DNA of 64,000 nucleotides from Sphingomonas phyllosphaerae (GTDB taxonomy: Bacteria; Pseudomonadota; Alphaproteobacteria; Sphingomonadales; Sphingomonadaceae): NCBI GenBank assembly GCA_036946405.1, contig JAQIJC010000001.1, positions 3,237,501 through 3,301,500 on the forward strand. Reading direction: 5' to 3'. This document shows, piece by piece, positions 46,559 to 54,866 of the stretch (position 1 is its first letter; every line of letters starts with the position of its first letter). The notes below the pieces were generated by a model. That model saw only the letters and a list, made by a program, of their open reading frames with translations. It searched no databases and was not told the origin of the DNA. The translations under genes and the position numbers were made by a program.

Positions 46559-47157
46559 TCGCCGCGCTGATCGCCTTGGCACTCGCCGCGCCGCAAGTCG
46601 CCGCCACCCCGCCCTCCGCCGCGCCGGCGGCCCCTGTCCCCGCGACGCTGACCCGGGTCGTGCTGACCACCGACGCCGGCCCGATCACGATCGGCGTCGA
46701 CACCAAGGCCGCGCCGATCACCGCCGCCAACTTCCTGAAATATATCGATGGTAAGAAGCTGGACGGCGTGTCCTTCTACCGCGCGGTGAAGGTCGCGGAC
46801 GGCTACGGGATCGTGCAGTTCGGCACCCGCAACGACGCCAAGCGCACGTTGCCGCCGATCAAGTTCGAGCCGACCACGCAGACCGGGCTCAGCCACACCG
46901 ACGGCACGATCTCGATGGCGATGGCCGCGCCGAACACCGCCACCGGCGACTTTTTCGTCGTGGTCGGCGACCTGACGTCGATGGACGCCAAGGACGGACA
47001 GCCCGGCTTCGCAGCCTTCGGGCGCGTGCTGGAGGGGATGGACGTGATCCGCAAGATCCTGCTTTCCCCCACGTCCCCGACGATAGGCGACGGCGCGATG
47101 AAGGGGCAGATGCTCGCTCCGGCGATCCGCATCACCAGCGCGCGCCGCGCCCCCTGA
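46555..47157 (+). CDS. Periplasmic cyclophilin-type peptidyl-prolyl isomerase
   Basis: 200 residues. Signal peptide MIAALIALALAAPQVAA, then a compact cyclophilin domain: LTTDAGPITIGVDTKAAP, ITAANFLKYIDGKKLDGVSFYRAVK (~57-81), SMAMAAPNTATGDFFVVVGD (~121-140) and FAAFGRVLEGMDVI. The catalytic Arg region is FYRAV. Helps fold periplasmic or outer-membrane proteins. Coupled to the upstream exported gene. Confidence 0.92.
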   Translation: MIAALIALALAAPQVAATPPSAAPAAPVPATLTRVVLTTDAGPITIGVDTKAAPITAANFLKYIDGKKLDGVSFYRAVKVADGYGIVQFGTRNDAKRTLPPIKFEPTTQTGLSHTDGTISMAMAAPNTATGDFFVVVGDLTSMDAKDGQPGFAAFGRVLEGMDVIRKILLSPTSPTIGDGAMKGQMLAPAIRITSARRAP

Positions 47158-47209
47158 CGCTTCCGCCGGCATGACGGATCGGTTACAGCGGTGACCAAAG
47201 GAGTCCGTC

Positions 47210-48442
47210 ATGACCAGCACGCTCGCCACCCGAACCGACTGGACCGCGATCGGCGCCGCCGAGTTGGCGGACGTCATCGCGCTGCGCCGGGCGATCCATG
47301 CCGAGCCCGAGGTCGGGCTGCATTGCCCGCTGACCACCGCCAAGGCGAAGGCAGCGCTCGCCGGCCTGCCGCTCGAGATCCACGACAGCACCAGCACCAC
47401 CGGCTTCGTCGCGATCCTGCGCGGCGGGCGGAGCGGCGGCACAGGGTCGAACGGACGCACCGTGCTGTTGCGCGGCGACATGGACGCGCTGCCGATGAGC
47501 GAGGAGACCGGGCTGCCGTTCGCCTCGACCGTCCCCGGCAAGATGCACGCCTGCGGGCATGACGCGCATACCGCGATGCTGGTCGGCGCGGCCAAGGCGC
47601 TGAGCGCGCGACGCGACGAATTGTCGGGAACGATCGTCTTCATGTTCCAGCCCGGCGAGGAAGGCCATCACGGCGCGCGGCACATGATCGCCGACGGGCT
47701 GCTCGACGTCGCGCGGCCCGAAGCGGCGTTCGCGCTGCACATCCTCCCCAATGCGCCCGCAGGCATGTTCGTGGGCCGCGAGGGCGCGATGCTCGCCTCG
47801 ACCGATACGGTGCTGGCGACGATCCGCGGCAAGGGCGGCCACGCCGCGATGCCGCACGAGGCGATCGATCCGATCCCGGTCGCCTGCGCGATCGTCACCG
47901 CGCTGCAACAGCATGTCGCGCGCCGCGTGCCCGTCGCCGATCCGGCGGTGCTGACGATGACTCAGATCCACGCCGGATCGTCGCACAACATCATTCCCGA
48001 GGAAGTGCAGCTGATGGGGACGCTGCGCACCTTGTCGGAGGCGACCCGAACCGCAATGCGTGAGGCGTTCCACCAGATCGCGCAAGGAATTGCCGCCGCG
48101 CACGGCTGCGTCGCGGAAACGACGATTGACGAAGGCTATCCGGTGACGGTCAACGACGCGCGCGCGACGCGGCTGCTGCGCGAACTGTCGTCGGAGGTGC
48201 CGGGCGGCGCAGGCTGGACCGCGATGCCTGCGCCGATGATGGGCGGCGAGGACTTCAGCTACGTGCTGCGCGAGGTGCCGGGCGCGATGGCGTTCGTCGG
48301 GGTCGCCGCGCCGGGCAGCGACTGGCGCACCAACCCGCCGCTCCACAATACGCGGATGACGATCGAGGAGAATGTGCTCGCCACCGGCGTGGCGATGCAT
48401 TGCGCGGTGGCGGAGCGCTTTTTGGAGCGCGGGCTGGACTGA
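47210..48442 (+). CDS. M20 family metal-dependent amidohydrolase
   Basis: 410 residues. Members hydrolyse N-acyl amino acids, hippurate or indole conjugates. The metal-binding set is visible: KMHACGHDAHTAMLVG (~108-123), QPGEEGHHGARHMI (~150-163) and GGEDFSYVLREVPG at the C-terminus (~345). A dimerisation domain lies between ~190 and 300. No signal peptide. AAAGGAG precedes the ATG. Ends five bases before the heme-oxygenase start. Exact substrate is not readable. Confidence 0.9.
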   Translation: MTSTLATRTDWTAIGAAELADVIALRRAIHAEPEVGLHCPLTTAKAKAALAGLPLEIHDSTSTTGFVAILRGGRSGGTGSNGRTVLLRGDMDALPMSEETGLPFASTVPGKMHACGHDAHTAMLVGAAKALSARRDELSGTIVFMFQPGEEGHHGARHMIADGLLDVARPEAAFALHILPNAPAGMFVGREGAMLASTDTVLATIRGKGGHAAMPHEAIDPIPVACAIVTALQQHVARRVPVADPAVLTMTQIHAGSSHNIIPEEVQLMGTLRTLSEATRTAMREAFHQIAQGIAAAHGCVAETTIDEGYPVTVNDARATRLLRELSSEVPGGAGWTAMPAPMMGGEDFSYVLREVPGAMAFVGVAAPGSDWRTNPPLHNTRMTIEENVLATGVAMHCAVAERFLERGLD

Positions 48443-48447
48443 CGCCG

Positions 48448-48966
48448 ATGTCCGCAATGACGATGCTGCGCGACGCGACCGGCGCGGCGCATGAGGCGGT
48501 CGACGCGGCGTTCGGCGCGCACGATCTGGCCTCCCCCGACGCGTATCGACGCTTCCTGCTGGCACATGCGCGTGCGCTGCCGGCGGCGGAACGGATAATG
48601 GCAGCACTGCCGTTTACGCAGAATCTGCCGGTACGCACGCCGTTGCTGGCGGCCGATCTCACGGACTTGGGCGTCGCGGCGCCCGCCCCCCTGCCCTTTG
48701 CGCCGGGCGACGATGCGGCGACCTTGTGGGGTGTGCTCTATGTCGTCGAAGGCTCGCGACTGGGTGGCGCGATGCTCGCGCGACAGGTGCCGCCGGAGCT
48801 GCCGGGGCGGTATCTCGGCGCGGTGCACGCATCCGGCCAGTGGCGAGCGATCCGGGTCGCGCTGGACGAGGCCGCGTCTGGCGAGGGCACCGACTGGACC
48901 GCGCGGATGATTGCCGGCGCGCTGGCCACGTTCGCGCTCTACGCCGAGGCGGCGGGAAAAGACTGA
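48448..48966 (+). CDS. Biliverdin-producing heme oxygenase
   Basis: 172 residues. Heme oxygenase fold: MLRDATGAAHEAVDAAF carries the candidate proximal His (~15), and GVLYVVEGSRLGGAMLARQ (~92-110) matches the distal-helix Gly-rich region. It would open heme to biliverdin IX-alpha. Only 36 bases separate its stop from the stop of the convergent bacteriophytochrome gene, whose chromophore is biliverdin; the pairing is functional rather than operonic. Possibly co-transcribed with the M20 gene. Confidence 0.85.
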   Translation: MSAMTMLRDATGAAHEAVDAAFGAHDLASPDAYRRFLLAHARALPAAERIMAALPFTQNLPVRTPLLAADLTDLGVAAPAPLPFAPGDDAATLWGVLYVVEGSRLGGAMLARQVPPELPGRYLGAVHASGQWRAIRVALDEAASGEGTDWTARMIAGALATFALYAEAAGKD

Positions 48967-49002
48967 CCAAGTCCGTCTGTTCCGCGATTCGGTCGCTGAA
49001 GC

Positions 49003-51135
49003 TCAGGCCGCCTCGATCGGCGCGGTCAGCACCGCGCGCAGGCCGGGGTCGTTGTCGAGATAATCCATTTGGCCATCGATCCGCTGGATCACCGCGCGCA
49101 TCATGCGGCTGCCGAACCCCTCGCCATTGCCCTGCTTGCCGACGCCCTGATCGGCGACGATCAATCTCAGTCGATTGCGATATTGCTCGAGCGTGATCTC
49201 GATCGGCCCGCCCGATTGCCCGGGATAGGCATATTTGGTCGCGTTGATGACCAGCTCGGCGGCGACCAGCCCGATGTTAACCGCGCGGTCGGTCGGGATC
49301 AGCACCGGCGCGATCGACAGCATCATGTGCCGCGACCATTCGTCGCCCAACGACGCCTTCAGGTCCTCGAGCAGTTCGCCGAGGTAGCGGCTGAGATCGA
49401 TCGTCTTGATCTGATCCTCGCGATATAGCCGGCGGTGAACCAGCGCGACCGCCGACAACCGCGAGCGCGCCTCGCGCAGCTGGTCCGCGACGATCCCCGG
49501 CCCTGCGTCGCGCGCCTGGATCGCCAGGAACGACGAGACGAGTTGCAGGCTGTTCTGCACGCGGTGGTCGACCTCGCGCATCAGCAGGTCCTTCTGCGTC
49601 AGTAGCGCGTCCTTCTCGGCGCCGGTCCGCTCCAGCTCCTGGTTCAGCCGTCGCAGTTCGTTGGAGGCCCGCGCCTCGCGGAGCAGACGGCGCAGGCGGT
49701 TGGCCCCCTCAATCTGCTCGAGCGTCCAGCGCCGCGCGCGTCCGCGAACCGTTTCGTGCCACGATGCGAACGAAGCGCGCGGGTGAAGCGTCGCGGCGGG
49801 ATCGTGCGGGATCGCCTTATGCGGATTGCCCGCCCATTCGATCTCCTCGATCTGCTCGACCCGCAGCCACATCAGCGTGTGCCGCTCGTCGATGCGCAGC
49901 GCCAGGACACCCGCAATCGCGCCGAACGTGCCGGCATCGGGCCAGTCGACCGCCAGCTCGCGGGTCGAGAACACCGGCCCGTCCTCGCGCAGCGCAGCCC
50001 AGCGTAGCAGGTCCAATAGATCGAGATCGGCCGGTGCGATGCCCGATGTGGTGACGGTCTGGTCGCGGACCAGCGCCAGCCCATCAGCATCGAGCATCCG
50101 CCGCAGCTCGTCGCCACGCTCGCCGAGCACCCGGAACGGATCGTCCTCCTGCAGCAGCGGACGCAGCGCGTCCTCCTCGCTGCGGAGCGCAAGACGGACG
50201 CGATATGCTTCCGCCTCCTCCTTGGCGATGATCTGACGGGCCAGCGCGCCGGCCATCGCCGCGGCCGCGGCGCGGACGCTGCGCGGCATCAACCGCGGCG
50301 TCATGCTGTGGCAGGCGACCAGACCCCACAGCAAGCCGTCCTTGACGATCGAGATCGACGCGGATGCCTGAACCCCCATGTTGCGGAGATATTCCACATG
50401 CACCGGCGACACGCTGCGGATCGCGACATCGCTGAGGTCGACCTGCTCGAACCCCGCGGGACGTATCGGGGCAGGGACATAGCCGGCATCGGGGATCACG
50501 CGGGTACGATTGCGGACGTACAAGGCGCGCGCCTGCCGCGGGATGTCGCTGGCCGGAAAATGATGGTTGAGGAACGACCGCAGTGCGGGGTCGCGATCTT
50601 CGGCGATAACGCTGCCCGCCTCGTCATCAAGGAAGCGATAGATCATGACGCGGTCGAACCCGGTCAGCGCGCGGAACGCCACCGCCGCGCGATCGGCCAG
50701 CATGCGCAACGTGCCCGCCCGCTCGAAACCGGCGGTGATCGCGTCGAGCCAGCTGAGCGTGGTGGCAACGGAGCCCGGCTCCGCCTCGATCGGCTCCAGT
50801 TCCGCAATCAGCCACGACCCGGCGCGGTGCAGGGCCACGTCATGCCCCGAAACCGGCATGCCCAGTACCGTACCGCCGGGTCCAGGCGCGGCATCGGTCA
50901 TTGCGGCCACGTCCTGTTGCAACAGCGCCGAAAGATTCGCGCCGAGCCAGTCCGCACTCAGGACCTGCTCGATCGCGCCCGCGCCTGCGGTGATCCGCAA
51001 CGTCTGCGGATCGGCGATCAGCATGATACCATGCGGTTGTATCGCGCCGGAAAGGTGAATAGGCTCGCGATCGCAAGGCGTGAGGGCACTAACCGCCGAA
51101 AGAAGTGCGTCGCTCGACGCCGTTTGCGGATCCAT
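49003..51135 (-). CDS. Bacteriophytochrome histidine kinase (PAS-GAF-PHY-HisKA_2)
   Basis: 710 residues. Red/far-red sensor kinase. Cys21 in LTPCDREPIH is the biliverdin attachment site. GAF region has FPASDIPRQARALYVRNR (DIP motif), SPVHVEYLRNMGV, and CHS where most members have CHH (first His kept). PHY tongue shows PRASF and WHETV. Kinase of HisKA_2/HWE-like type: REVDHRVQNSLQLVSSFLA (~515), N-box ELVINATKYAYP. No receiver follows. Convergent to the heme oxygenase, divergent to the PilZ gene. Confidence 0.95.
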   Translation of the reverse strand: MDPQTASSDALLSAVSALTPCDREPIHLSGAIQPHGIMLIADPQTLRITAGAGAIEQVLSADWLGANLSALLQQDVAAMTDAAPGPGGTVLGMPVSGHDVALHRAGSWLIAELEPIEAEPGSVATTLSWLDAITAGFERAGTLRMLADRAAVAFRALTGFDRVMIYRFLDDEAGSVIAEDRDPALRSFLNHHFPASDIPRQARALYVRNRTRVIPDAGYVPAPIRPAGFEQVDLSDVAIRSVSPVHVEYLRNMGVQASASISIVKDGLLWGLVACHSMTPRLMPRSVRAAAAAMAGALARQIIAKEEAEAYRVRLALRSEEDALRPLLQEDDPFRVLGERGDELRRMLDADGLALVRDQTVTTSGIAPADLDLLDLLRWAALREDGPVFSTRELAVDWPDAGTFGAIAGVLALRIDERHTLMWLRVEQIEEIEWAGNPHKAIPHDPAATLHPRASFASWHETVRGRARRWTLEQIEGANRLRRLLREARASNELRRLNQELERTGAEKDALLTQKDLLMREVDHRVQNSLQLVSSFLAIQARDAGPGIVADQLREARSRLSAVALVHRRLYREDQIKTIDLSRYLGELLEDLKASLGDEWSRHMMLSIAPVLIPTDRAVNIGLVAAELVINATKYAYPGQSGGPIEITLEQYRNRLRLIVADQGVGKQGNGEGFGSRMMRAVIQRIDGQMDYLDNDPGLRAVLTAPIEAA

Positions 51136-51274
51136 CCGATGCCACTATGGCAATGTCGCGACGACTGGCAACCGTTCTTACGCAGATCAACCGATTAAAC
51201 CGCGTCCGGCGGTTGGGGGTCAAAGGGCCGCCTTAACCACCTGTTTGCCATGCCCGTGCCAAGGGAGATGCCTG

Positions 51275-51631
51275 ATGTCCGATTCTCCTCCCCGCGAACC
51301 GCGCAGCAGCGTCATCCTCTATGCGCGTATCGCTCACCGCGACCGCGCGACGGAAGCACGTGTGCGCAATCTCTCCGCGACCGGCGCATGCATCGACAAT
51401 CCCGGCGAACTGACCAAGGGTGACCATGTCGAGGTGACGATGGGGTCGCTGGTCGATCTGCCCGCCGAGGTCATGTGGACGTCGGCGAATCATACGGGGC
51501 TGCATTTCACCAAAGGGGCGATCGATCTGGCCGAGGCGCGCAAGCCGCGCGATCGCGGCGCGACCACGGCCAAGGCGAGCGCCGGGTGGATCGACAACCT
51601 TCATCACGCCTACCGCCGACGCGACGCCTGA
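51275..51631 (+). CDS. PilZ-domain protein
   Basis: 118 residues. Possible c-di-GMP receptor: an Arg-rich segment YARIAHRDRATEAR (~17-30) and NLSATGACID (NxSxxG, ~34-43) together match the PilZ binding motifs. LHFTKGAIDL is the end of the domain and a charged tail follows. Start ATG 51275 follows AAGGGAGATGCC. Stands 66 bases before the [2Fe-2S] gene, divergent from the phytochrome gene. Confidence 0.88.
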   Translation: MSDSPPREPRSSVILYARIAHRDRATEARVRNLSATGACIDNPGELTKGDHVEVTMGSLVDLPAEVMWTSANHTGLHFTKGAIDLAEARKPRDRGATTAKASAGWIDNLHHAYRRRDA

Positions 51632-51700
51632 CCCTTTGTCGGGGCGGGCGCTCCGCACCAGCGGGTTGTTGCACCGCCCGCGCGACGATAGGTCGGCGAT

Positions 51701-52240
51701 ATGACCCGCCTGACCGTCAACAACGAGGCCGTCGAATTTCGGATGGCGCCCGACACGCCATTGTTATGGGCGCTGCGTGACGCGTCCAATCTGACCGGCA
51801 CCAAACATGGCTGCGGCACCGGAAGTTGCGGTGCATGTACCGTCGATATCGATGGCCATGCGGTACGATCGTGCCAGGTGCCGTTGCGGCAGGTGGAGGG
51901 AACGTTCGTCACGACGATCGAAGGCCTGTCACGCGAGCGCGCGCATCCCGTCCAGCTTGCGCTGATCGCGGCGAACGTGCCGCAATGCGGTTATTGCATA
52001 CCGGGCATCACCATGGCCGCCGCGGCGTTGCTCAAGCGCGATCCGATGCCGTCCGACGACACGATCCGCGCCGCGATCACCAATATCTGCCGCTGCGGCA
52101 TCTATCCGCGGCTGGTGGAGGCGATCCAGCGCGCCGGCCGCGCGATCCGCGGCGACGAACGCCTGCCCGCCGCGCCGCGGCCGGGGATCGAACCTGCCGA
52201 CGCGGCGCGGCGTGTGCCGGCGCTCAACCCGGGAAAATAG
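51701..52240 (+). CDS. Orphan [2Fe-2S] subunit of xanthine-dehydrogenase-family hydroxylase
   Basis: 179 residues. Two clusters of Cys: plant-type ferredoxin motif HGCGTGSCGACTVDIDGHA with C in VRSCQV (~35-60), and the C-terminal QCGYCIPGITMAA and NICRCGIYPRLVEA (~98-140). These subunits (IorA/CoxS/QorA type) pass electrons from a large molybdenum subunit. No such large subunit gene is nearby; next is an opposite-strand transpeptidase. A ~30-residue Pro-rich tail is extra. Confidence 0.9.
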   Translation: MTRLTVNNEAVEFRMAPDTPLLWALRDASNLTGTKHGCGTGSCGACTVDIDGHAVRSCQVPLRQVEGTFVTTIEGLSRERAHPVQLALIAANVPQCGYCIPGITMAAAALLKRDPMPSDDTIRAAITNICRCGIYPRLVEAIQRAGRAIRGDERLPAAPRPGIEPADAARRVPALNPGK

Positions 52241-52258
52241 TCGGCGAGCCGGTCGGGG

Positions 52259-53677
52259 CTAGCTCGTCCGGCCGTCGCGCCCGTAGACGTCATCACGGAA
52301 CGCAATGCTCCGCGGCCCGCCGCTGGTGGCGGTCAGATAGGTGAGATAGACGGGCGTCGGTGCGGTGAGCGCGACCGCCTGCTCCGGCTTCTTGCCGGGA
52401 TTGAGCGGCTTACCCATCAGCCAGCGCGCCAGCCGCGGCGCATCTTCCAGCCGGATACATCCGTTGCTGAAATGACGATCGTCCTTCGTCAGCAGCGCAC
52501 GATTGGGGGTGTCGTGCAGATAGATCCCCTCGTCGTTCGGGAACAGGAATTTGACCTTGCCCATCGAGTTCGCCGGCCCCGGCAGCTCGCGCAACCGCAG
52601 CTCGCGCTTGCCCGCGGCGACCGCCGGCCAGTCGATCGCGCTCGCCGGGATCGGGCGCGCGGCGGCGGTCCAGTCGCTCAGCGCTTCCATGTTCAGCGAC
52701 GCCAGCGTGCGCCCGCCGAGCACCTTGGTCGCGATGTTCTTGCGCACCAGATAATCTGGGACGTTCCAATAGGGGTTGAGGATCGCCCATTGCAGCGTGC
52801 CGGCGAGCATCGGCGTCTGCGTCTCGCGCGTGCCCACCACGACGCGCATCGTGCCCTTGGTCGCGCCCGCCTCATAGAACCACAACCGCCCGGACGAGGC
52901 GTCGACCTCGACATGTCGCGTCCACGGCCCCGGCAGCAGACGTGCGCGATCGAGGTTGAGCCGCAACCGCAGCAACGCAGCGGGGGTGATCCCGCCACGA
53001 CGCGCCCGCGCAGACAGGTCGCGCAATTCGACGTAGCGCGGGCTCATCCAGCCCATGTCCTTGACATAACCGGCAAAGGATTTGGGGAAGCTCGCCGCGC
53101 GCAGCACCGCCTCCGGCTTCGGCCGCTTCGGCTTGAGCACAGGATCGGCCCATTTCATCCCGACGTCGCGCGGCTTGCGCTGATCGCGCACAAACTGGAC
53201 GAACGCCTCGGACAGCGCCAGTTCCGCCGCCGCCACCCCCGCAGGGTCGCCGCCGCGCGCCGCACCCAGTCGTTCGCGCAACTTGCCGACATCGTAGGAC
53301 GACGGCTTGAGATTATCGAGGTCAGCGTCGCTTAGATAACCGATCAGCGTGTCCGCGGCCGGGCCGATGCGGCCGCCGCTGGCCCATAAGGGTGCGTAGT
53401 TGCGCTGTGCATAGACGCGCGCCATCCAGCCGCCCGCTGCGGCGCGGATCGCGCCCGCGACCACGCGATCGCGCGCCAGATCGGCCGCGGATTTCGCAGG
53501 CCTGGCTCCGGGCTTCTGCACCCGGCTCTTCGTCGTTTTCGGCTTCGCGATCCTTGCGGCAGCGGCCTTCGCCTTCGCCGAACGCGACGCAGCCGCCGAC
53601 GCCGAGGTCATCGGCGCGGCGACTGCCAATATGATCGCAAATCCGGTCAGGCAGGAGCGGCACCACCGCCCCTCCAT
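52259..53677 (-). CDS. L,D-transpeptidase (YkuD, YcbB-like)
   Basis: 472 residues. Periplasmic enzyme cross-linking peptidoglycan (3-3) or attaching proteins to it. Signal segment (CLTGFAIILAVAAPMTSASA), a Lys/Ala-rich linker, a scaffold domain and the catalytic YkuD block IYLHDTPNRALL...HFSNGCIRLED (~400-430; HDTP, SxGCIR, Cys nucleophile). Long N-terminal domain is the YcbB type. ATG 53677 chosen; longer upstream frame overlaps the following lipoprotein gene. Minus strand with the lipoprotein gene 12 bases upstream. Confidence 0.93.
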   Translation of the reverse strand: MEGRWCRSCLTGFAIILAVAAPMTSASAAASRSAKAKAAAARIAKPKTTKSRVQKPGARPAKSAADLARDRVVAGAIRAAAGGWMARVYAQRNYAPLWASGGRIGPAADTLIGYLSDADLDNLKPSSYDVGKLRERLGAARGGDPAGVAAAELALSEAFVQFVRDQRKPRDVGMKWADPVLKPKRPKPEAVLRAASFPKSFAGYVKDMGWMSPRYVELRDLSARARRGGITPAALLRLRLNLDRARLLPGPWTRHVEVDASSGRLWFYEAGATKGTMRVVVGTRETQTPMLAGTLQWAILNPYWNVPDYLVRKNIATKVLGGRTLASLNMEALSDWTAAARPIPASAIDWPAVAAGKRELRLRELPGPANSMGKVKFLFPNDEGIYLHDTPNRALLTKDDRHFSNGCIRLEDAPRLARWLMGKPLNPGKKPEQAVALTAPTPVYLTYLTATSGGPRSIAFRDDVYGRDGRTS

Positions 53678-53688
53678 CGACCGGGTGA

Positions 53689-53940
53689 TCAGCCCCGCTC
53701 CCCGCGGCGCGTCGGCGCGGGCGGCGGCGGCGGCGGGGCCGGCGGCGCATAGGGGTGGTAGATGCCGTCGGACGTGTAATAGCCGTCGACGATTCCGTCG
53801 CCGTCGCGGTCCGCGGCATGGCTGCCGGCAACCGCACCCGGCGGGGGTGGCGGCGGCAACGGTGCCGGCGGCGCCTTCTTCGCGCAGGCCCCCAGCATCA
53901 ACATGCCGCACGCGGCGAGCATGATCGAACGATGACGCAT
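53689..53940 (-). CDS. Small lipoprotein with EF-hand-like loop
   Basis: 83 residues. Lipobox LMLGAC (Cys ~19) then Lys-Lys, poly-Pro stretches before and after a single calcium-type loop DRDGDGIVDGYY (~44-55). The Asp spacing fits an EF-hand/thrombospondin-type-3 loop. Proline runs suggest an extended tether. AGGGAG lies seven bases before ATG 53940. Twelve bases from the L,D-transpeptidase, so it is likely part of the same unit and may be an envelope protein. Confidence 0.75.
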   Translation of the reverse strand: MRHRSIMLAACGMLMLGACAKKAPPAPLPPPPPPGAVAGSHAADRDGDGIVDGYYTSDGIYHPYAPPAPPPPPPAPTRRGERG

Positions 53941-54152
53941 GAAAATTCTCCCTCTGACATCAGCGACCTGCGGCTGCTGTGCCGTCTCCCCTGACGTCAT
54001 ATCGCTGATCCATCGCCGCGTCGCCGACCATCCATGCTGCGACCGGACGTGCGCGACGCGCGCCAGTATGGTTAAGCCGGGCCGACCGACGCGGCGGAAC
54101 ATCGTCGCCGCTCCTGTTTTTTGGCTGCTGACGAACGAGAAAGGACGAAGGA

Positions 54153-54425
54153 ATGGCGATCGAACGGCTCGAAGTCGATCTCAGCACGCTGCTCGACAAC
54201 ATCGACGAACGTCAGGTGGAGTTTACCGGTGAAGCGGACGGCGACGAATATGAGTTTGCCGTTCAATATGATGTGCTGGAAGCGCTGAGCGGAGACGCTC
54301 CGGATGGTGACGCGATCGACATGTTCAATCGCTTTTCGGACACGATCAACGATGCGGCGCTGTCCGCCCTGGCGCGCAACGCCGATGCCCAGCCAATTAT
54401 CGTCAGCGAAAGCGATCTCGAATAA
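54153..54425 (+). CDS. Acidic 90-residue protein, DUF1488-like
   Basis: Strongly acidic protein (MAIERLEVDLSTLLDNIDER...) with an alpha/beta pattern and the end AALSALARNADAQPIIVSESDLE that resembles the small DUF1488 family. GAAAGGACGAAGGA gives a good SD. No signal peptide, no membrane span. Divergent to the lipoprotein gene. Function unknown; the family match is by eye and may be wrong. Confidence 0.7.
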   Translation: MAIERLEVDLSTLLDNIDERQVEFTGEADGDEYEFAVQYDVLEALSGDAPDGDAIDMFNRFSDTINDAALSALARNADAQPIIVSESDLE

Positions 54426-54537
54426 AGGGCGCGCAATAATGATGCGAAGCTGACTTTCCGGTTGCAGTCCCACCGGCTTCCGGCCACTCTCCCACGTACA
54501 AAATGAATAGCCGCCACGATGCGGCAGGGAGAGGATG

Positions 54538-54639
54538 ATGGACGTACCGAGCTTCATGGTGATCGCGGTCGGCGCGGTCGGTGCATTGGGCACGCTGGCG
54601 ATGGTCGTGGTTCTCGCCCGTCGCGCGCCGCAGAGATAA
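54538..54639 (+). CDS. 33-residue single-span membrane peptide
   Basis: MDVPSFMVIAVGAVGALGTLAMVVVLARRAPQR: one hydrophobic helix (~7-26) followed by Arg-rich end, a typical positive-inside small membrane protein. SD GGGAG six bases before ATG 54538 (the ATG at 54535 would overlap it). A strong intrinsic terminator lies 60 bases downstream, so it appears to be a stand-alone transcription unit. Function unknown. Confidence 0.65.
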   Translation: MDVPSFMVIAVGAVGALGTLAMVVVLARRAPQR

Positions 54640-54698
54640 CGCCTGCCGTCGCCGGTCATCGCGGGCGTCGCCCGGTGACGTCGCGACCGAAAGCTGGA

Positions 54699-54726
54699 GG
54701 CCGCGGGTCCATCCCGCGGCCTTTTT
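54699..54726 (+). terminator. Rho-independent terminator
   Basis: GGCCGCGGG (54699-54707), loop tccat, CCCGCGGCC (54713-54721), then TTTTT. The nine-base perfect stem with a T5 run is the clearest intrinsic terminator in the window. It ends the 33-residue peptide transcript. Confidence 0.9.
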
Positions 54727-54866
54727 GCTGTCACCCGCTCACCCGCCGCAGCATCGCTCGACGCACGGAGACCTGTGTAGGACCTTCCGCATGACCAATG
54801 CAGCTTCCCGTTGCGGCAAGCGGACAGACGTGCATGCTAGGCGACAAGACGAACAGGGCGGGTGCA

